From NCBI RefSeq assembly GCF_020740795.1, contig NC_067289.1, positions 25,352,108 to 25,416,107 of the forward strand: a DNA stretch of 64,000 bases, given 5' to 3'. The stretch comes from Apus apus (lineage: Eukaryota > Chordata > Aves > Apodiformes > Apodidae). Shown one piece after another: positions 37,201 to 46,503 of this stretch. The notes under the pieces were generated by a model. That model worked only from the letters and a program-made list of their open reading frames with translations. It was not told the DNA's origin and searched no databases. Position numbers and translations under genes: made by a program. Position 1 is the first letter of the stretch. Each line of letters begins with the position of its first letter.

Positions 37201-37584
37201 CTAGGCATTTCTAACTTGGAACACTTCTCTGTAAGCTACAATAATAGGCGGAGCCTGTCTGGGACCTACAGCTCGAGGTCGAGGAGCAGGTCCCGCAGCC
37301 ACAGCGGCAGCCCCCGCCGGCACCACAACCACGGCTCGCCACACCTGAAGGCCAAGCACGGCAGGGAGGAGCTGAAGGGCACCAACAGACACGGCCACAA
37401 GCGGAAAAAATCCCGCTCACGTTCACAGAGCAAATCCAGGGATCATTCCGAGGCTGCCAAGAAGCACAGGCACGAGCGGGGACACCACAGGGACAGGCGC
37501 GAGCGGTCGCGCTCCTTCGAGCGGGCGCACAAGGGCAAGCACCACGGGGGCGGCCGCTCGGGGCACAGCCGGCACCGCCGCTGA
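24983..37584 (+). CDS. CCNL1: CCNL1, cyclin L1 (complete, 11 coding exons)
   Basis: Cyclin L1 is a nuclear-speckle transcriptional cyclin that pairs with CDK11 (and CDK12/13) and promotes pre-mRNA splicing. Coding exons: 24983-25246, 25425-25499, 25706-25815, 31925-32045, 32451-32515, 33811-33910, 34043-34147, 34416-34557, 35989-36100, 36227-36325 and 37236-37584. All junctions are GT-AG and keep frame, giving 513 residues against 526 in human. Order: Ala/Pro-rich N-terminus (1-40); first cyclin box (about 70-190, with [15 protein letters not shown]); second cyclin box (about 195-285, with [14 protein letters not shown]); a linker ([16 protein letters not shown]); then an RS domain (about 360-513) full of RSRSRS and [16 protein letters not shown] 24983 is the first in-frame ATG of the GC-rich first exon, with G at -3 and +4. 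The missing 13 residues relative to human probably fall in the N-terminal Ala/Pro tract. Confidence 0.97.
25425..25499 (+). CDS. CCNL1: CCNL1 coding exon 2
   Basis: 75 bp, phase 0 at both ends, after CTCTTAG and before GTGAGC. It encodes [14 protein letters not shown] to HSFE, the first helices of cyclin box 1. Confidence 0.95.
25531..25560 (+). repeat. G-run with G-quadruplex potential in CCNL1 intron 2
   Basis: Fifteen G in a row followed by three further G blocks (GGGGAGGGGAGAAGGGGG), 32 bp after the exon 2 donor and on the transcribed RNA sense strand. Confidence 0.8.
25706..25815 (+). CDS. CCNL1: CCNL1 coding exon 3
   Basis: 110 bp, acceptor TTTCAG|ATT, donor AAAAAG|GTAAGA, leaving two bases of an Arg codon. 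It encodes [17 protein letters not shown] through HHLRQLRAK, the core of cyclin box 1. Confidence 0.95.
25816..31924 (+). other. CCNL1: CCNL1 intron 3 (6.1 kb)
   Basis: Much the longest intron of the gene: AT-rich, no CR1 recognised. Three patches stand out by keeping CpG in AT-rich surroundings: 27640-27830 (candidate poison exon), 29700-29790 and 31270-31500. No convincing snoRNA or miRNA hairpin was found. Confidence 0.85.
27659..27731 (+). other. CCNL1: Candidate CCNL1 poison cassette exon in intron 3
   Basis: The acceptor follows a pyrimidine tract (CACCTCTTTTTTCCC) and ends CTATACAG at 27658; the donor is ACA|GTGAGT at 27731/27732. The exon is 73 bp, so inclusion shifts the frame, and read from exon 3 it gives [10 protein letters not shown] then TGA. 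It holds CpGs in an AT-rich intron, which hints at conservation. Such exons are common in RS-domain genes; use of this one is inferred. Confidence 0.4.
31925..32045 (+). CDS. CCNL1: CCNL1 coding exon 4
   Basis: 121 bp, acceptor AACTATAG|G, donor CATAAG|GTGAGT. It completes the split Arg codon, then encodes [20 protein letters not shown] through HVKHPHK, linking the two cyclin boxes. Confidence 0.95.
32451..32515 (+). CDS. CCNL1: CCNL1 coding exon 5
   Basis: 65 bp after a long T-rich acceptor (TTTTTTCCTCAG); donor GCCTG|GTAAGT. It encodes [21 protein letters not shown] plus two bases of Trp. This is the branch point for the two isoforms. Confidence 0.95.
32740..32764 (+). CDS. CCNL1: CCNL1 alternative terminal exon (short isoform C-terminus)
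   Basis: The acceptor AATTAAAG is at 32732-32739. Spliced from exon 5 it completes Trp and adds VVHDGKS before TAG at 32762-32764, giving a 219-residue protein with the first cyclin box and the beginning of the second but no RS domain. I recall the human short cyclin L1 isoform (232 residues) ending in the same VVHDGKS, and the 13-residue difference equals that between the full-length proteins. A perfect internal donor GTAAGT at 32754 would instead make a 14 bp frameshifting exon. The following 1 kb to about 33785, with two AATAAA signals, is the likely 3' UTR. Confidence 0.75.
32765..33785 (+). other. CCNL1: CCNL1 intron 5 and probable 3' UTR of short isoform
   Basis: Complex, CpG-containing sequence after the short-isoform stop (for example GGGGATGGCCGGTTTGGC and CCATATCCATCGGGCAGC), unlike the plain AT-rich introns nearby. 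It may be conserved noncoding RNA sequence controlling the splice choice. It ends with two AATAAA signals just before exon 6. Confidence 0.5.
33721..33764 (+). terminator. CCNL1: Two AATAAA signals in CCNL1 intron 5
   Basis: AATAAA at 33721 and at 33759, 90 and 50 bp before exon 6. They would end the short isoform transcript without disturbing the exon 6 acceptor when they are not used. Confidence 0.45.
33811..33910 (+). CDS. CCNL1: CCNL1 coding exon 6
   Basis: 100 bp, acceptor TTTCATTTAG|G, donor CTGCAG|GTGAGT. It encodes [15 protein letters not shown] through [10 protein letters not shown], part of cyclin box 2. Confidence 0.95.
34043..34147 (+). CDS. CCNL1: CCNL1 coding exon 7
   Basis: 105 bp, phase 0 at both ends, acceptor TTATTTTCAG, donor AAG|GTGTGT. 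It encodes [19 protein letters not shown] through LKLYTRKK, the end of cyclin box 2. Confidence 0.95.
34416..34557 (+). CDS. CCNL1: CCNL1 coding exon 8
   Basis: 142 bp, acceptor CTTTACAG, donor CCAT|GTAAGT. It encodes [18 protein letters not shown] and the conserved linker [19 protein letters not shown]. Confidence 0.95.
34558..35988 (+). other. CCNL1: CCNL1 intron 8 (1.4 kb)
   Basis: Contains an 18-base A run at 34633-34650. No repeat family or alternative exon recognised. Confidence 0.85.
35989..36100 (+). CDS. CCNL1: CCNL1 coding exon 9
   Basis: 112 bp, acceptor AATTCTTAG, donor AACGG|GTAGGT. It encodes [16 protein letters not shown] through KSPYN, with the sumoylation-like motif VKKEPEE. 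Confidence 0.93.
36227..36325 (+). CDS. CCNL1: CCNL1 coding exon 10 (start of RS domain)
   Basis: 99 bp, acceptor CCCACAAG, donor GGCA|GTAAGT. It encodes [15 protein letters not shown], then [17 protein letters not shown]. The GTAAGT donor is strong, while the acceptor (ACAAG) is weak. Confidence 0.93.
36326..37235 (+). other. CCNL1: CCNL1 intron 10 (0.9 kb)
   Basis: GTAAGT to CTGTAAG. Nothing else recognised. The open frame from 37036 into exon 11 is chance read-through of the intron. Confidence 0.88.
37236..37584 (+). CDS. CCNL1: CCNL1 last coding exon (RS/His-rich tail)
   Basis: After CTCTGTAAG it encodes [54 protein letters not shown] and the end RSGHSRHRR-stop at 37584. The His- and RS-rich tail directs cyclin L1 to nuclear speckles. 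Third positions are very GC-rich here. Confidence 0.95.
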
Positions 37585-38035
37585 GCGCCCCAGCCCCTCG
37601 CTGCACCGACGGACTCTTCTGAACAAAGGAACCCCATAGAATCTGAGTAACTTAAACCCAATACCTGATTTTCTAAAATGCGTAGAAGGTTTTTTTGTTT
37701 GGGTTTTTTTTCTCTTTTGTTGTTGTTTTCTCTTTCGGGCAAGAAACCGTTACCGACTTTTGCACATCATACCTGAGCAGTATCGAATCGGTGGGAAACA
37801 AGGATCAGGTGAAGTTGTACCTACTAGAGTTGTGTATTGTTTATTGATATGAGAACTGGAGAATGGATTTCTGTAAAAAAGCAAAATGTACCTTATTTTT
37901 ATACAAGTCAATTGCAGACACTTATATTTAAGTATAGTTATTTGTTTAAACAATGGTGGATACTTTCTTACACTGGTTTTAGTCTGCATGTGTTAAAAGA
38001 TTTTTACAAGAAATAAAATATAAAGCTTTTTTTTT
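37585..38035 (+). other. CCNL1: CCNL1 3' UTR
   Basis: AT-rich, with a T-rich block (about 37685-37735). It ends at the polyA signal at 38012. Confidence 0.8.
38012..38017 (+). terminator. CCNL1: CCNL1 polyA signal
   Basis: AATAAA within AAGAAATAAAATATAAAG, followed by a T-rich tract (38029-38039) and then TGTGGATGTCAG, a good downstream element. It lies 428 bp after the stop. Confidence 0.8.
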
Positions 38036-38039
38036 TTTT

Positions 38040-41000
38040 ACTGCCTGTGGATGTCAGATATATTGAAACTAAACTTAATTTTCTTTATTGCATCACTTTG
38101 ACCATTGCAAATTAACTCTGCCATTGGTGGGAGAGCAGCTGATGGGGGGTGAGGGGAAGAGGCTGTGAAAGTGCTGCAGTCCCCAAGCCACAGAGGGGCT
38201 GCTCGAGACCCAGCTTTCCTGTCAGTTGTCCCATGGGAGGATGAGGATTTCTTCCCTGCCCATCTCCTGCAGCTGCTTCAGACAGAAGTCAATGAAGGAT
38301 CAAGTTTTGGAGTTCTTTCCCTTCTTTTGTTGCTGGTGGCAGGAGAGGGAAGGGCACTAGTGCCAGGGTAATGCTTGCATAGCCAGGGATGAGGCAGCAG
38401 AGCTGCTGAAGGGTCAAGCTGATGGGGCTTGTGGAACCTCCTCTGCTTCCCGGTGTGTCCTGCAGGGGGACAGGCAGAGCAGTTTGCTGCCAGAAGCTCC
38501 CCCTGTGCTGGGGGATTTCTTGGTGTCCAGCTGCTGGAGCTGTGCAGCCCAACACTGACCTGGCGTGAGCAGCTGTGGGTGGAGTTGCAGGTAGAGGAGG
38601 GATGAAGCCAAGGTGGACGAATTGGGTTGGATTCTTTCTTTGTTCTCAGGGAGTAACAAAATCTTAAGCCTAAAGGTTCTGGCTGTCCTTGGTGAGCTTG
38701 GATGCTCATCTGGAGTCCCTGTGGTATGAAGACTGCTAACACAGCCTGAAGAGATCCGTGCTGTCCCAGAATGCTGCTCACACAGTGACTCCCTTGACAG
38801 TGTCCACCTACAGCGTGGCCAGGCAAGCTGGGAAGGGACCGAAACGGGTCTGGGGCTCTGAGCAGCTGCAGGAGCCTGTACCAGGCTCTGACCACCAGCT
38901 CTGCAGAGCTCAAAAGGGAACAGAAGAACATGTGGTTGAGCAAAAGCTTCTCTGGAACTGGTGTGTTGTCATAAGCAGCTGCTCAGCAGGAATCCTGCCA
39001 GGCCCTGGCTGCGCCGCTTCTCTAGAAGCACAAAAAGTGAGTGTATCTATTGTGGGTTTTTCTAAAGGGGAAACTTAAATGCTTTTCTCTGTTTCCTGCT
39101 TGCCTCTGTGTGGCTTTTAGATCTGCAGTAACTGTGTTCCACGTTGCTTTTGGGAAAAATGATGTAATGCTATGGAAATGCAGGTAATTTTTTTCCCTGA
39201 ATACAAGTATTCAGGTAGTCCATGGCAGGGATAAAATCCCAGCCTTATTGCAGCAGCACAATTGGCTCCAGCTCTACTGAACATCAGGATTTGAGTATTG
39301 GAGGCTCAGGTTCCGTGTTTGTGCCTAAGCACTAATTACCCTTCTGTGCCTGCAGTGCCCCTCACTCTGGAGCTGCAGAGCAAGAGGTGAACTCCGTGTA
39401 TAGCTGGAACATCTGGTGATGCTGAACGTCTAGACACCATCTGCTGCAGCTTGCTGTGAGCTTGCAGCCAGCTAGCAAGAAACTCCTTGTTTGTTCTTCC
39501 CTGGGGAAAGGAGGTGTCTTCAGCCAGCTCTGTGGATGGTGGCCTTACCCACGCGAGGTCCTTGCTGATGATGGGCCACAGAAAAAAAGGGTTGCTGAAC
39601 AAAAGAAGAGGATCTTTCTGGTAGGCCAGATACATGGGGTCAGCGCTGTACAGAAAGCTTGTCCTGGGCATCTGGGCAGTGAGAAGGACAAACCAGGGAG
39701 AAGGGTGTGTGTTTCCATGGCCAGGTGCCTTCAGGCAGGATCTGTGGTCCTGAGAGAGCAGGTGGAGCAGTCTGAAAGTGGTCATGAATGCTGTGGCCCT
39801 GCTTGTATCCTGTTGCCTGGAGGACTTGTCAAGAAGCAAACTTCTGGGCAAGGAACAGTTGAGCACTTCACCACCTGATGGTTCAGTTCCAGCTGTGACC
39901 AGGCTGTCCCAGGAGCTAGCTGCACACACAGCAGTACTCCAGGTCTGACCGTCCCAGCTCCTGCTTGGCCACACCTGGACAGGACCTCCCCCTCCCTTGC
40001 CTTACCCATGGCCATGCTGGGAGTTCCTGGGTCTCCTTGGCTTGGTTAGATGGGAGGAAAACTGCTCCTGCAGACTTGCTGTGCCATTGGCTGGGGGGGG
40101 ACAGAAGCAGTGACAAAAGGAACACCCCAGCTTGCTCACAGCTGTGGTGTGGAGGTGACAGGCTATGATGGGAGGTGATGGGACTAACTGAGGAATCAAG
40201 TGACAAGCCAGGAGAGGGATGACATCAGGGCCTGGCTCCTGTGTCAGATGCCAGGACTGTAACCATCAGCAGTGCCAGGAGGCACCAGCCAAAGCCTGTT
40301 CTAAGGGAGGTGCATTATTTTTACAACTAGATCTCATCTGTCTCTCCCAAGACTTTGAAGTGTCCTTACGTGTTCATTAAACTAAATCACACAAACCAAT
40401 CATTTGAGAGCACTGTTTGACCTTTAAGAGTCTGTATTGACCTGCAGGAGTCACTTGAGGCTACACTGACAAATCTCAGTAGTTGAGAAGTATTTTTCTG
40501 TAATGCCTGGTATTTTTAAACTCTTTGATGTCTTCCATGTACTTGGGTCACTTACGGGAACGCTTCGTCAGCTGAAACTTAACCTCTGAAGGATGTGGTG
40601 GCTTTGGTGGACCCACCACTGACAGCCAAATGTAGCAGTGCCTCACCCCAGCTGCTGCCCGGAGCTCTGCCTTCCCTATGGACACGGGCTGCTGTGCCAG
40701 GCAGAGAGAATAACAGCTGGAGGTGCTTGAGAAGCAAGATGGGGGTGTGAGCACAGTTCTTTCTGCACGGGCTTTGTTCCACTCAGCAGGCTGTGACACC
40801 ATGTTAAAAGCATTTCCACTCTGAGGGGTGGATGTTTAACAGGAAAACAGTGCCCCACCCCAGCACCAGTGCTAGCTGTAGCCCGTGGGACCACAGTGGC
40901 TTTCCTGCCCCACAGCACAGCACTCCTTACCCTCTGCCCCATTATGCTTGGTTGACCGTGCTTGTTCTCTCACCAGCACTGGTGGAAGTACTGGGACAGC

Positions 41001-42340
41001 AGAGAACCCAGTGATGGAGTGTGCAGGTGAAGTGCAATGGGAGGTATTTCGGTCCTTTCTCTCCATCATTCCAGTATTTCCATCCATGGCTCTCCCAGGC
41101 ACAGGCTGCAGCTGCCAGCACTGCAGGAAGGTGGCTCAGGCTGCTCCATCAAACTCAGATGGCTACAGGAAAATGCTTAATGCCAAGAGAGCGGACGCTG
41201 TCCTGCTGAGGTGGCAGATGGCAGCTGGAGCAAAGCAGGGACAGGAGCCACACTCCACCCCAAGCCACAGCCCCGTGGCTTGGACATGTCCCAGAAGAAC
41301 TTGGTCTAAGAGCGAGTGGCTGCAAAAGCCTCGAGCTGCCCAGTCTGATCTGCAGCCCCGAGTGAAAGGAGACCATGGGAGGTCTGTTGGTAAGTAAATC
41401 AGGGTGTGAGGAGGAGCTTGGCAGGTAGGAGCTGAGGGGTGGTGGCACCTGCCAGCATCTGGGACCAAGCTTGGCACCCACAGCACCTGCCCCCCAGAGT
41501 GTGCTGCAAGGAGGGGTGGTTTCCCAGGGAGTGTTCCTGCATCACCTGACACTCCAGCTGCTGCTGGAAATCCTGGGCTGGAAATAAGGTGCTGCCATGG
41601 AACCTTGAAGATCTGGAGACCCTTAGAGAGACTCCAAGGAACAGGTGGGTAATACTCCAGCCAACCAGTTCTCCCCCAGCACAGGGTTTGGCTGGGTTGG
41701 CTTCCCCCTTAGAATTGCTTTTCCTCAGAAAAAGGATTTTGTTCAAACGTTGTGACTAACGTTTCCACAAAATTATGCGAACGTGTGGAGTGAATTCAGC
41801 CCCCGGTGACTGTCCTTCACTTCCAGCTGTGCTGCAGACATGAGAAGGATGTACGGGGACCGAAAGCCTCGGAGGCTTGGGAAGAAAAATATGGTGAGCA
41901 GTCTGAGAATACTGGTGATGGAAGTTGTGCCAACAACAGCTCAGGAGGGCTTCAGCCACGGCCCGGACCCGCAGGTGGGTGCCCGTGGGTGCAGCAGAGC
42001 GAGCCTGGGGCGCTGCTGTCAGCAACCACAGCAAGGCTCCCTTTGCCAGGAAATCCTTCCCCAGCCACTGCTCCTGCCCAGAGATGTTGGTGAAACCCAT
42101 CATTTCACATCAGCCTCAAGCTGCTGAATTCCCGGCTCTCCTGCCTGTGCCCCTTGTTGCCCTCCCCTCCAAAGCACAGCTCCCTGGGGCAGGAGCCCAG
42201 CCTGGTGCTGCCCCCCGGGGTCTGCAGCACCGAGCACGGCTGCTGCCACAGCAGGGCACATCCCTCCTAGGAAAAAAACACTCTGTAAGGCAGACAGCTT
42301 TCCATTCCCAGCCCCTGCCTGGCCACAGCCCAGCAGAAGG
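38040..42340. other. CCNL1-LEKR1 intergenic, first part
   Basis: No convincing gene or named repeat. Minus-strand open frames of 221 (38278-38943) and 212 (39336-39974) codons occur in moderately GC-rich sequence. Their translations show no domain I recognise, and no splice-like ends flank them. Confidence 0.45.
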
Positions 42341-42343
42341 TCT

Positions 42344-42362
42344 AAAAAATAATAAATAAAGA

Positions 42363-42426
<64 letters not shown>

Positions 42427-42427
42427 T
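42344..42427. repeat. ATA/TAA microsatellite
   Basis: About 21 uninterrupted AAT-type trinucleotide repeats (42364-42426), preceded by imperfect AATAAATAAAGAAAT. Likely length-variable between individuals. Confidence 0.95.
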
Positions 42428-44299
42428 TTCAATGGAAGGAAAAAATATCGCAAAAAAAAAAAAATTAGCTTTTTTGATCCAGGAAAGAAAATCCTGCTTC
42501 CCAGGTTTGCTGGGGAGGACAAGGGGCTCGGGCATGCACCCTGCAGACAGACTCCAGCTTGCCCCGGGTCCCCAAAGCAGTTCTGGATTTTATTCTGTAG
42601 GTGGAAGTGTTGCAAAGCCGACACGAGTGTCCTGCGGATGCTCTGCTGGAGATGTGAGCGCCCTGGAGCAGACGAGGAGGAGGAAGGGACGGTGTCCAGC
42701 CCCGCGCTGCCGAGAGACCCAAGCTGGAGCAGCAGAGGAGGAGGGGATGGTTCCCTGCCCCGGGGCTGGGCAGCCCCATCAGCCGAGCTCCAGTGCTTCC
42801 ATGAGCACCCGACTTGAAGCTGCCGGGAGCTGCTGAGCATCAACCCCTGCCCGAGGCTGCCCAGCCCCTGGATGTGTGAGACACCCCAGTGTCAGCCAGG
42901 TAAGGTCAGTGCAAAAGCACCGGTGTGGCTCTGCCGCAGCTCAGGAGAGCAGCTTCAGCCGCCCCTCAGAGGCCAGTTGCCACCACAGCCACCTGGAGAG
43001 TCAGGAAGTTAAAATGGGGCTTATGTGCTGCAGCCCAAGCGCATTCCGTGAGAAGGCTTCCACGTGAAGCTAATGAACGCTGACTTAATTGCACTGGTGG
43101 GCATCTCTCATGAATGAATGCAGTGGTTTGAAGCAGCAGGCGGTGGATTTCAAGTTGCTTTGGTTTAAAAGCTGTTGCAGGTTGGCAGGAGAGGAGGGGC
43201 AGACAGGCCCTCCAAGGCATCCCCGTCTCTCACCCTGCTCAGCTGCTGTTCCCAGCGTGGTTTGCCCTAGCAGGGAAGGGTTTGTCATCTCCCAGGAGGT
43301 GATAGGCACGGCTCCCTGCCCTGCACAGCTCCTTAATGCTCCCTCTGCTCAGCTAACTGAAAACCCAGATCCCACCATACCAACCTCCTCCTGTGCCTGG
43401 CACCTGCACCCTGCCCCCCAGGGCTGTAGGGGTGTCCCCATGCCAGGATGCGTCTTGTTATGGAAGGAAAGTTTCAGGAACACTAGGAGATAATTAATAA
43501 ATAGTATAAATATCCACTGCCAAAGGGTATCTCCTAGCAGCCAGTCACAGCAGGGACACAGGCATCCCAAGGGGAGCAGAGGAGCTTCACTGCTCACAGT
43601 GTGGTGGCATCAGGGTGCTAAACATCCAACAGGGCAGTGCCATCCCCAGGGCTTACGGGAAGGGTTTAATTTGATGACAAAAAAAGAGAGTTTACCCAGA
43701 GCTGAACCATTTCCCTTGCATGCGGAGCAGAGAGCACAGGAAAGGGGTACAGAGGCACAGGGGCTTTCCAGGGGATGTGGGGCACCTCGGTATGGTATCA
43801 CATTCGGGGCTGGGAGGATGAGCTGCTGCCCAGGGAAAGCAGGGATTACTTGGAAAGGCTTTCAATGGCGCTCAGGGGAAGGGACTTCTGACCAGATTTA
43901 CCTTTGGTTTTTCTGCCAAGGCCAAGTGCCCTCTCCCCCTCCTCCAGCTGCAGCATGGCCACTCAGAGCCTGGCAGAGCCCTTGCCCATGGCTGGGGCTG
44001 CACAGGGCTGTGCTTGGCACCCTCCTGCTGCTGCAGCCACAATCCCTTTGTCACCAAGGCTCAGGCTGCAGTCACACCGCAGCCACGGCTGCCTCGCTCG
44101 GGCGTCCCAGGCGCCTGGCTGCTGGAGCCACTGCAGGCAGAGCTCCTTCCTGCGGGAGCACAGGGAGCCAGGCGAGGGGCTGTCTGTGAGACTGATCCCT
44201 GTACAAGTGCCAAACATCCAAGGGAAACAGCAGCTGTTCTGGCCAAGGCACCTCCTGCCAAGCTCAGCTCACCGGGGCTGGGGCTCCAGCCGTCCCACA
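42428..44299. other. Intergenic, nothing recognised
   Basis: Mostly GC-moderate unique sequence. No gene or named repeat. Confidence 0.45.
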
Positions 44300-44485
44300 G
44301 CTCCAGGGCTTGGACACACAACATTTTGGTTCCAGGGCTTTAGACACACAACATTATGGCTCCAGGGCTTGGACACACAACATTATGGCTCCAGGGGTTT
44401 GGACACAAAACATTTTGGCTCCAGGGGTTGGACACAAAACATTTTGGCTCCAGGGGCTGGACACACACCATTTTGGCTCCAGGCA
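44300..44485 (+). repeat. Minisatellite, six copies of a 29-30 bp unit
   Basis: The unit GGACACACAACATTTTGG plus CTCCAGGGGCTT starts at 44312, 44342, 44371, 44401, 44430 and 44459. Copies differ at a few positions (ACAC/ACAA, TTTTGG/TTATGG), so the array is not very recent. Confidence 0.93.
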
Positions 44486-46436
44486 AAATTTTGCCCCTCA
44501 GATGCCCAAGTGAGAGTGGGGGCCCCAGGGGGATGAGGACAAGGAGGTGAGTTGGTGGCAGCAGGGCCTGGAGAGCAATGGCAGAGCAAGTCCCTTGGCC
44601 TTGTGTTATAAAAACCTGGTATGTGGGTACTGGTGGAAGCCGGAGGCATCTCCTGGGGCACAGGTAACCCGTGAGCAGGCAAAGGCCTCCACTTGGCACT
44701 GGAAGGCAAAATTAATCCCTGTAGGCTGTGCCACTTGAGCTGTGCCTGCCATCCAGCCTGCCTGTTCTGACTTTGGTAGGAAAGACAACCCATCTACAGC
44801 AGCAATTTGAGCCTTTCCCCCGAGGTCAATACTGTTCTCTTAGCTGATGAAGAGCTCTGGTGTGGAAGGAGCCAATTAGCCCCGTGCCCCGGCCCAGAGG
44901 CAGACAAGGGCTGGCGCCTGGCAGGGAGGGGTGCTGACCTGCACACCCCTCCTTAGGGAACAAACATTGATCCAGGGAATTGTATTTACCCACCCACTAG
45001 TGCACAGCTGCTGTGGAAACACCACCAGGGACAGAGCAAGGCAGAGTTAGGAGACTGAATCTGCTGCTCCCTTCTATGAGAAGTGACAACCAACCATGTC
45101 AGGAGGGATGAGGTTCTCCTGTGCCTTTCTGTGGCTCCATTCACAGAGCAGAGGCTGTGCCTCTTGTCCAGAGTGGATCCAGTTGAAGCAGGGCAGGATC
45201 TGGGCAGCTGATGGGCACCTGCCCTGTGCTGGTAGGAAACCAAGGGAGGAAATCAATAGCAAAATGATCTTAAACCCAGTGAATCTACTTAGGGGCTTGC
45301 ACAGATCCACCCAGGCAGTGAAATGGTGCAGGTTTCTAAAACACCTCTGTGGCTTGGCATCCTAGGGCTTGTATTGATTTTGGTGGGAGTTAGAGACTCC
45401 AATGCCTTTCACAGCCAGGTTTTAGCCCCACTTTAAACTGGGAGAGGGAGTCAGGAGCTGAAGTGTTGTTCAAAGCCTGTAGCCTTTTCTGTGCCACAAT
45501 ATCTCTGGGGAAAAAACAGGACCATAAGCATCTTACTCCAATTGGTGATGTTTCAAAATTTACTCCCCCCACCCCGTGCTGAGCAGACACCTGGTCTGAC
45601 AAAACCTGTCAGGCTGACAGAACTGGGGAGAGCAAAGTGGAGGGGAGAGGAGCAGAACTCCTGCAGGTTTCCCTTGGCAAGAGAGCAAACCCCATGTTCT
45701 CCAGGTGAAGAGCATCCTCAGCTCCTGTCCTCAGCCCCAGGTGGGCCCAGCCCCAGGGAAGCACCCTTGGGATTTGCTGTTCCCATCCCCAAGCCAGCCG
45801 GGCAGCGAGGGATTGTAGCACAGTAGTTGGCCATCAAGGAAACCACAAGCAACAAAGATGTTATCTTCAACATATGGTTCCTATTTGAGGAAAGATGTCT
45901 GGTTGCAGTAATTGACACAGTATGGCTCGGGGCTGGTTCTTGTTTTATAACTACTTGTGGGTTCCCATGGCAACAGCAAAGCCAGGGAGGTAGATGCCAG
46001 GACTGGAAGCACCAAGACAGGACTTTCCCCTCTGCCCTCTGTCCCTCCTCAGAAGCCAAGGACTGTGGAGACCAGCTCAGCTTGTGGGGAACAGGCAGGA
46101 GGTAGGACCATCCCTCCAGGATCATTCTCAGTCCCCTAGGAGAGCTACTTGGAAAATCCACCATTTTCCTCAGCTCAGATGTTTTCAGGGTACTTCTTGC
46201 CTCATCCTCACCTACGTTTCCAGGAAAGTGATGTGGCCCTTCAGCCCTTATATTGAATGTTTTCATCTTACAAGTCTAAAACCCAGGTTGTAAACTCCAA
46301 GCACCTCCTGAGCTCACAGCTTTGTGGTTCATCGAGATAATGCAGAGGGGTGGAAAAGCACCAGCAGTTTGTGAGTTCCCCATGATCCTGAGAGCTATTA
46401 CCACACCTTCATGACATCTTCTCCAGCTTCGTCCCA
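44486..46436. other. Intergenic, nothing recognised
   Basis: Unique sequence without recognisable gene or repeat. Confidence 0.45.
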
Positions 46437-46503
46437 TTTGGGGCCAGATGACCTTTCAAGGTCCCTTCCAACCCAAACCATTCTATGTTGATTTTGTGAT
46501 TTT
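46437..46503 (+). mobile_element. CR1 3' tail fragment
   Basis: GATGACCTTTCAAGGTCCCT, then CCAACCCAAACCATTCTATG and GATTTTGTGATTT: the final 65 bp of a plus-oriented CR1. Confidence 0.75.

Noticed and set aside
39920-39965. Possible CR1 scrap (a CAGTACTCCAGGTCTG word)
   Set aside because: Only about 20 bases resemble CR1, with no extension to either side.
38278-39974. Minus-strand frames of 221 and 212 codons downstream of CCNL1
   Set aside because: No domain, no splice-flanked structure and overlapping frames on the other strand; treated as chance pending comparison with other birds.
42100-42843. 247-codon minus-strand frame including a run of Tyr codons
   Set aside because: The Tyr run is the ATA microsatellite read on the minus strand; the rest has no recognised similarity.
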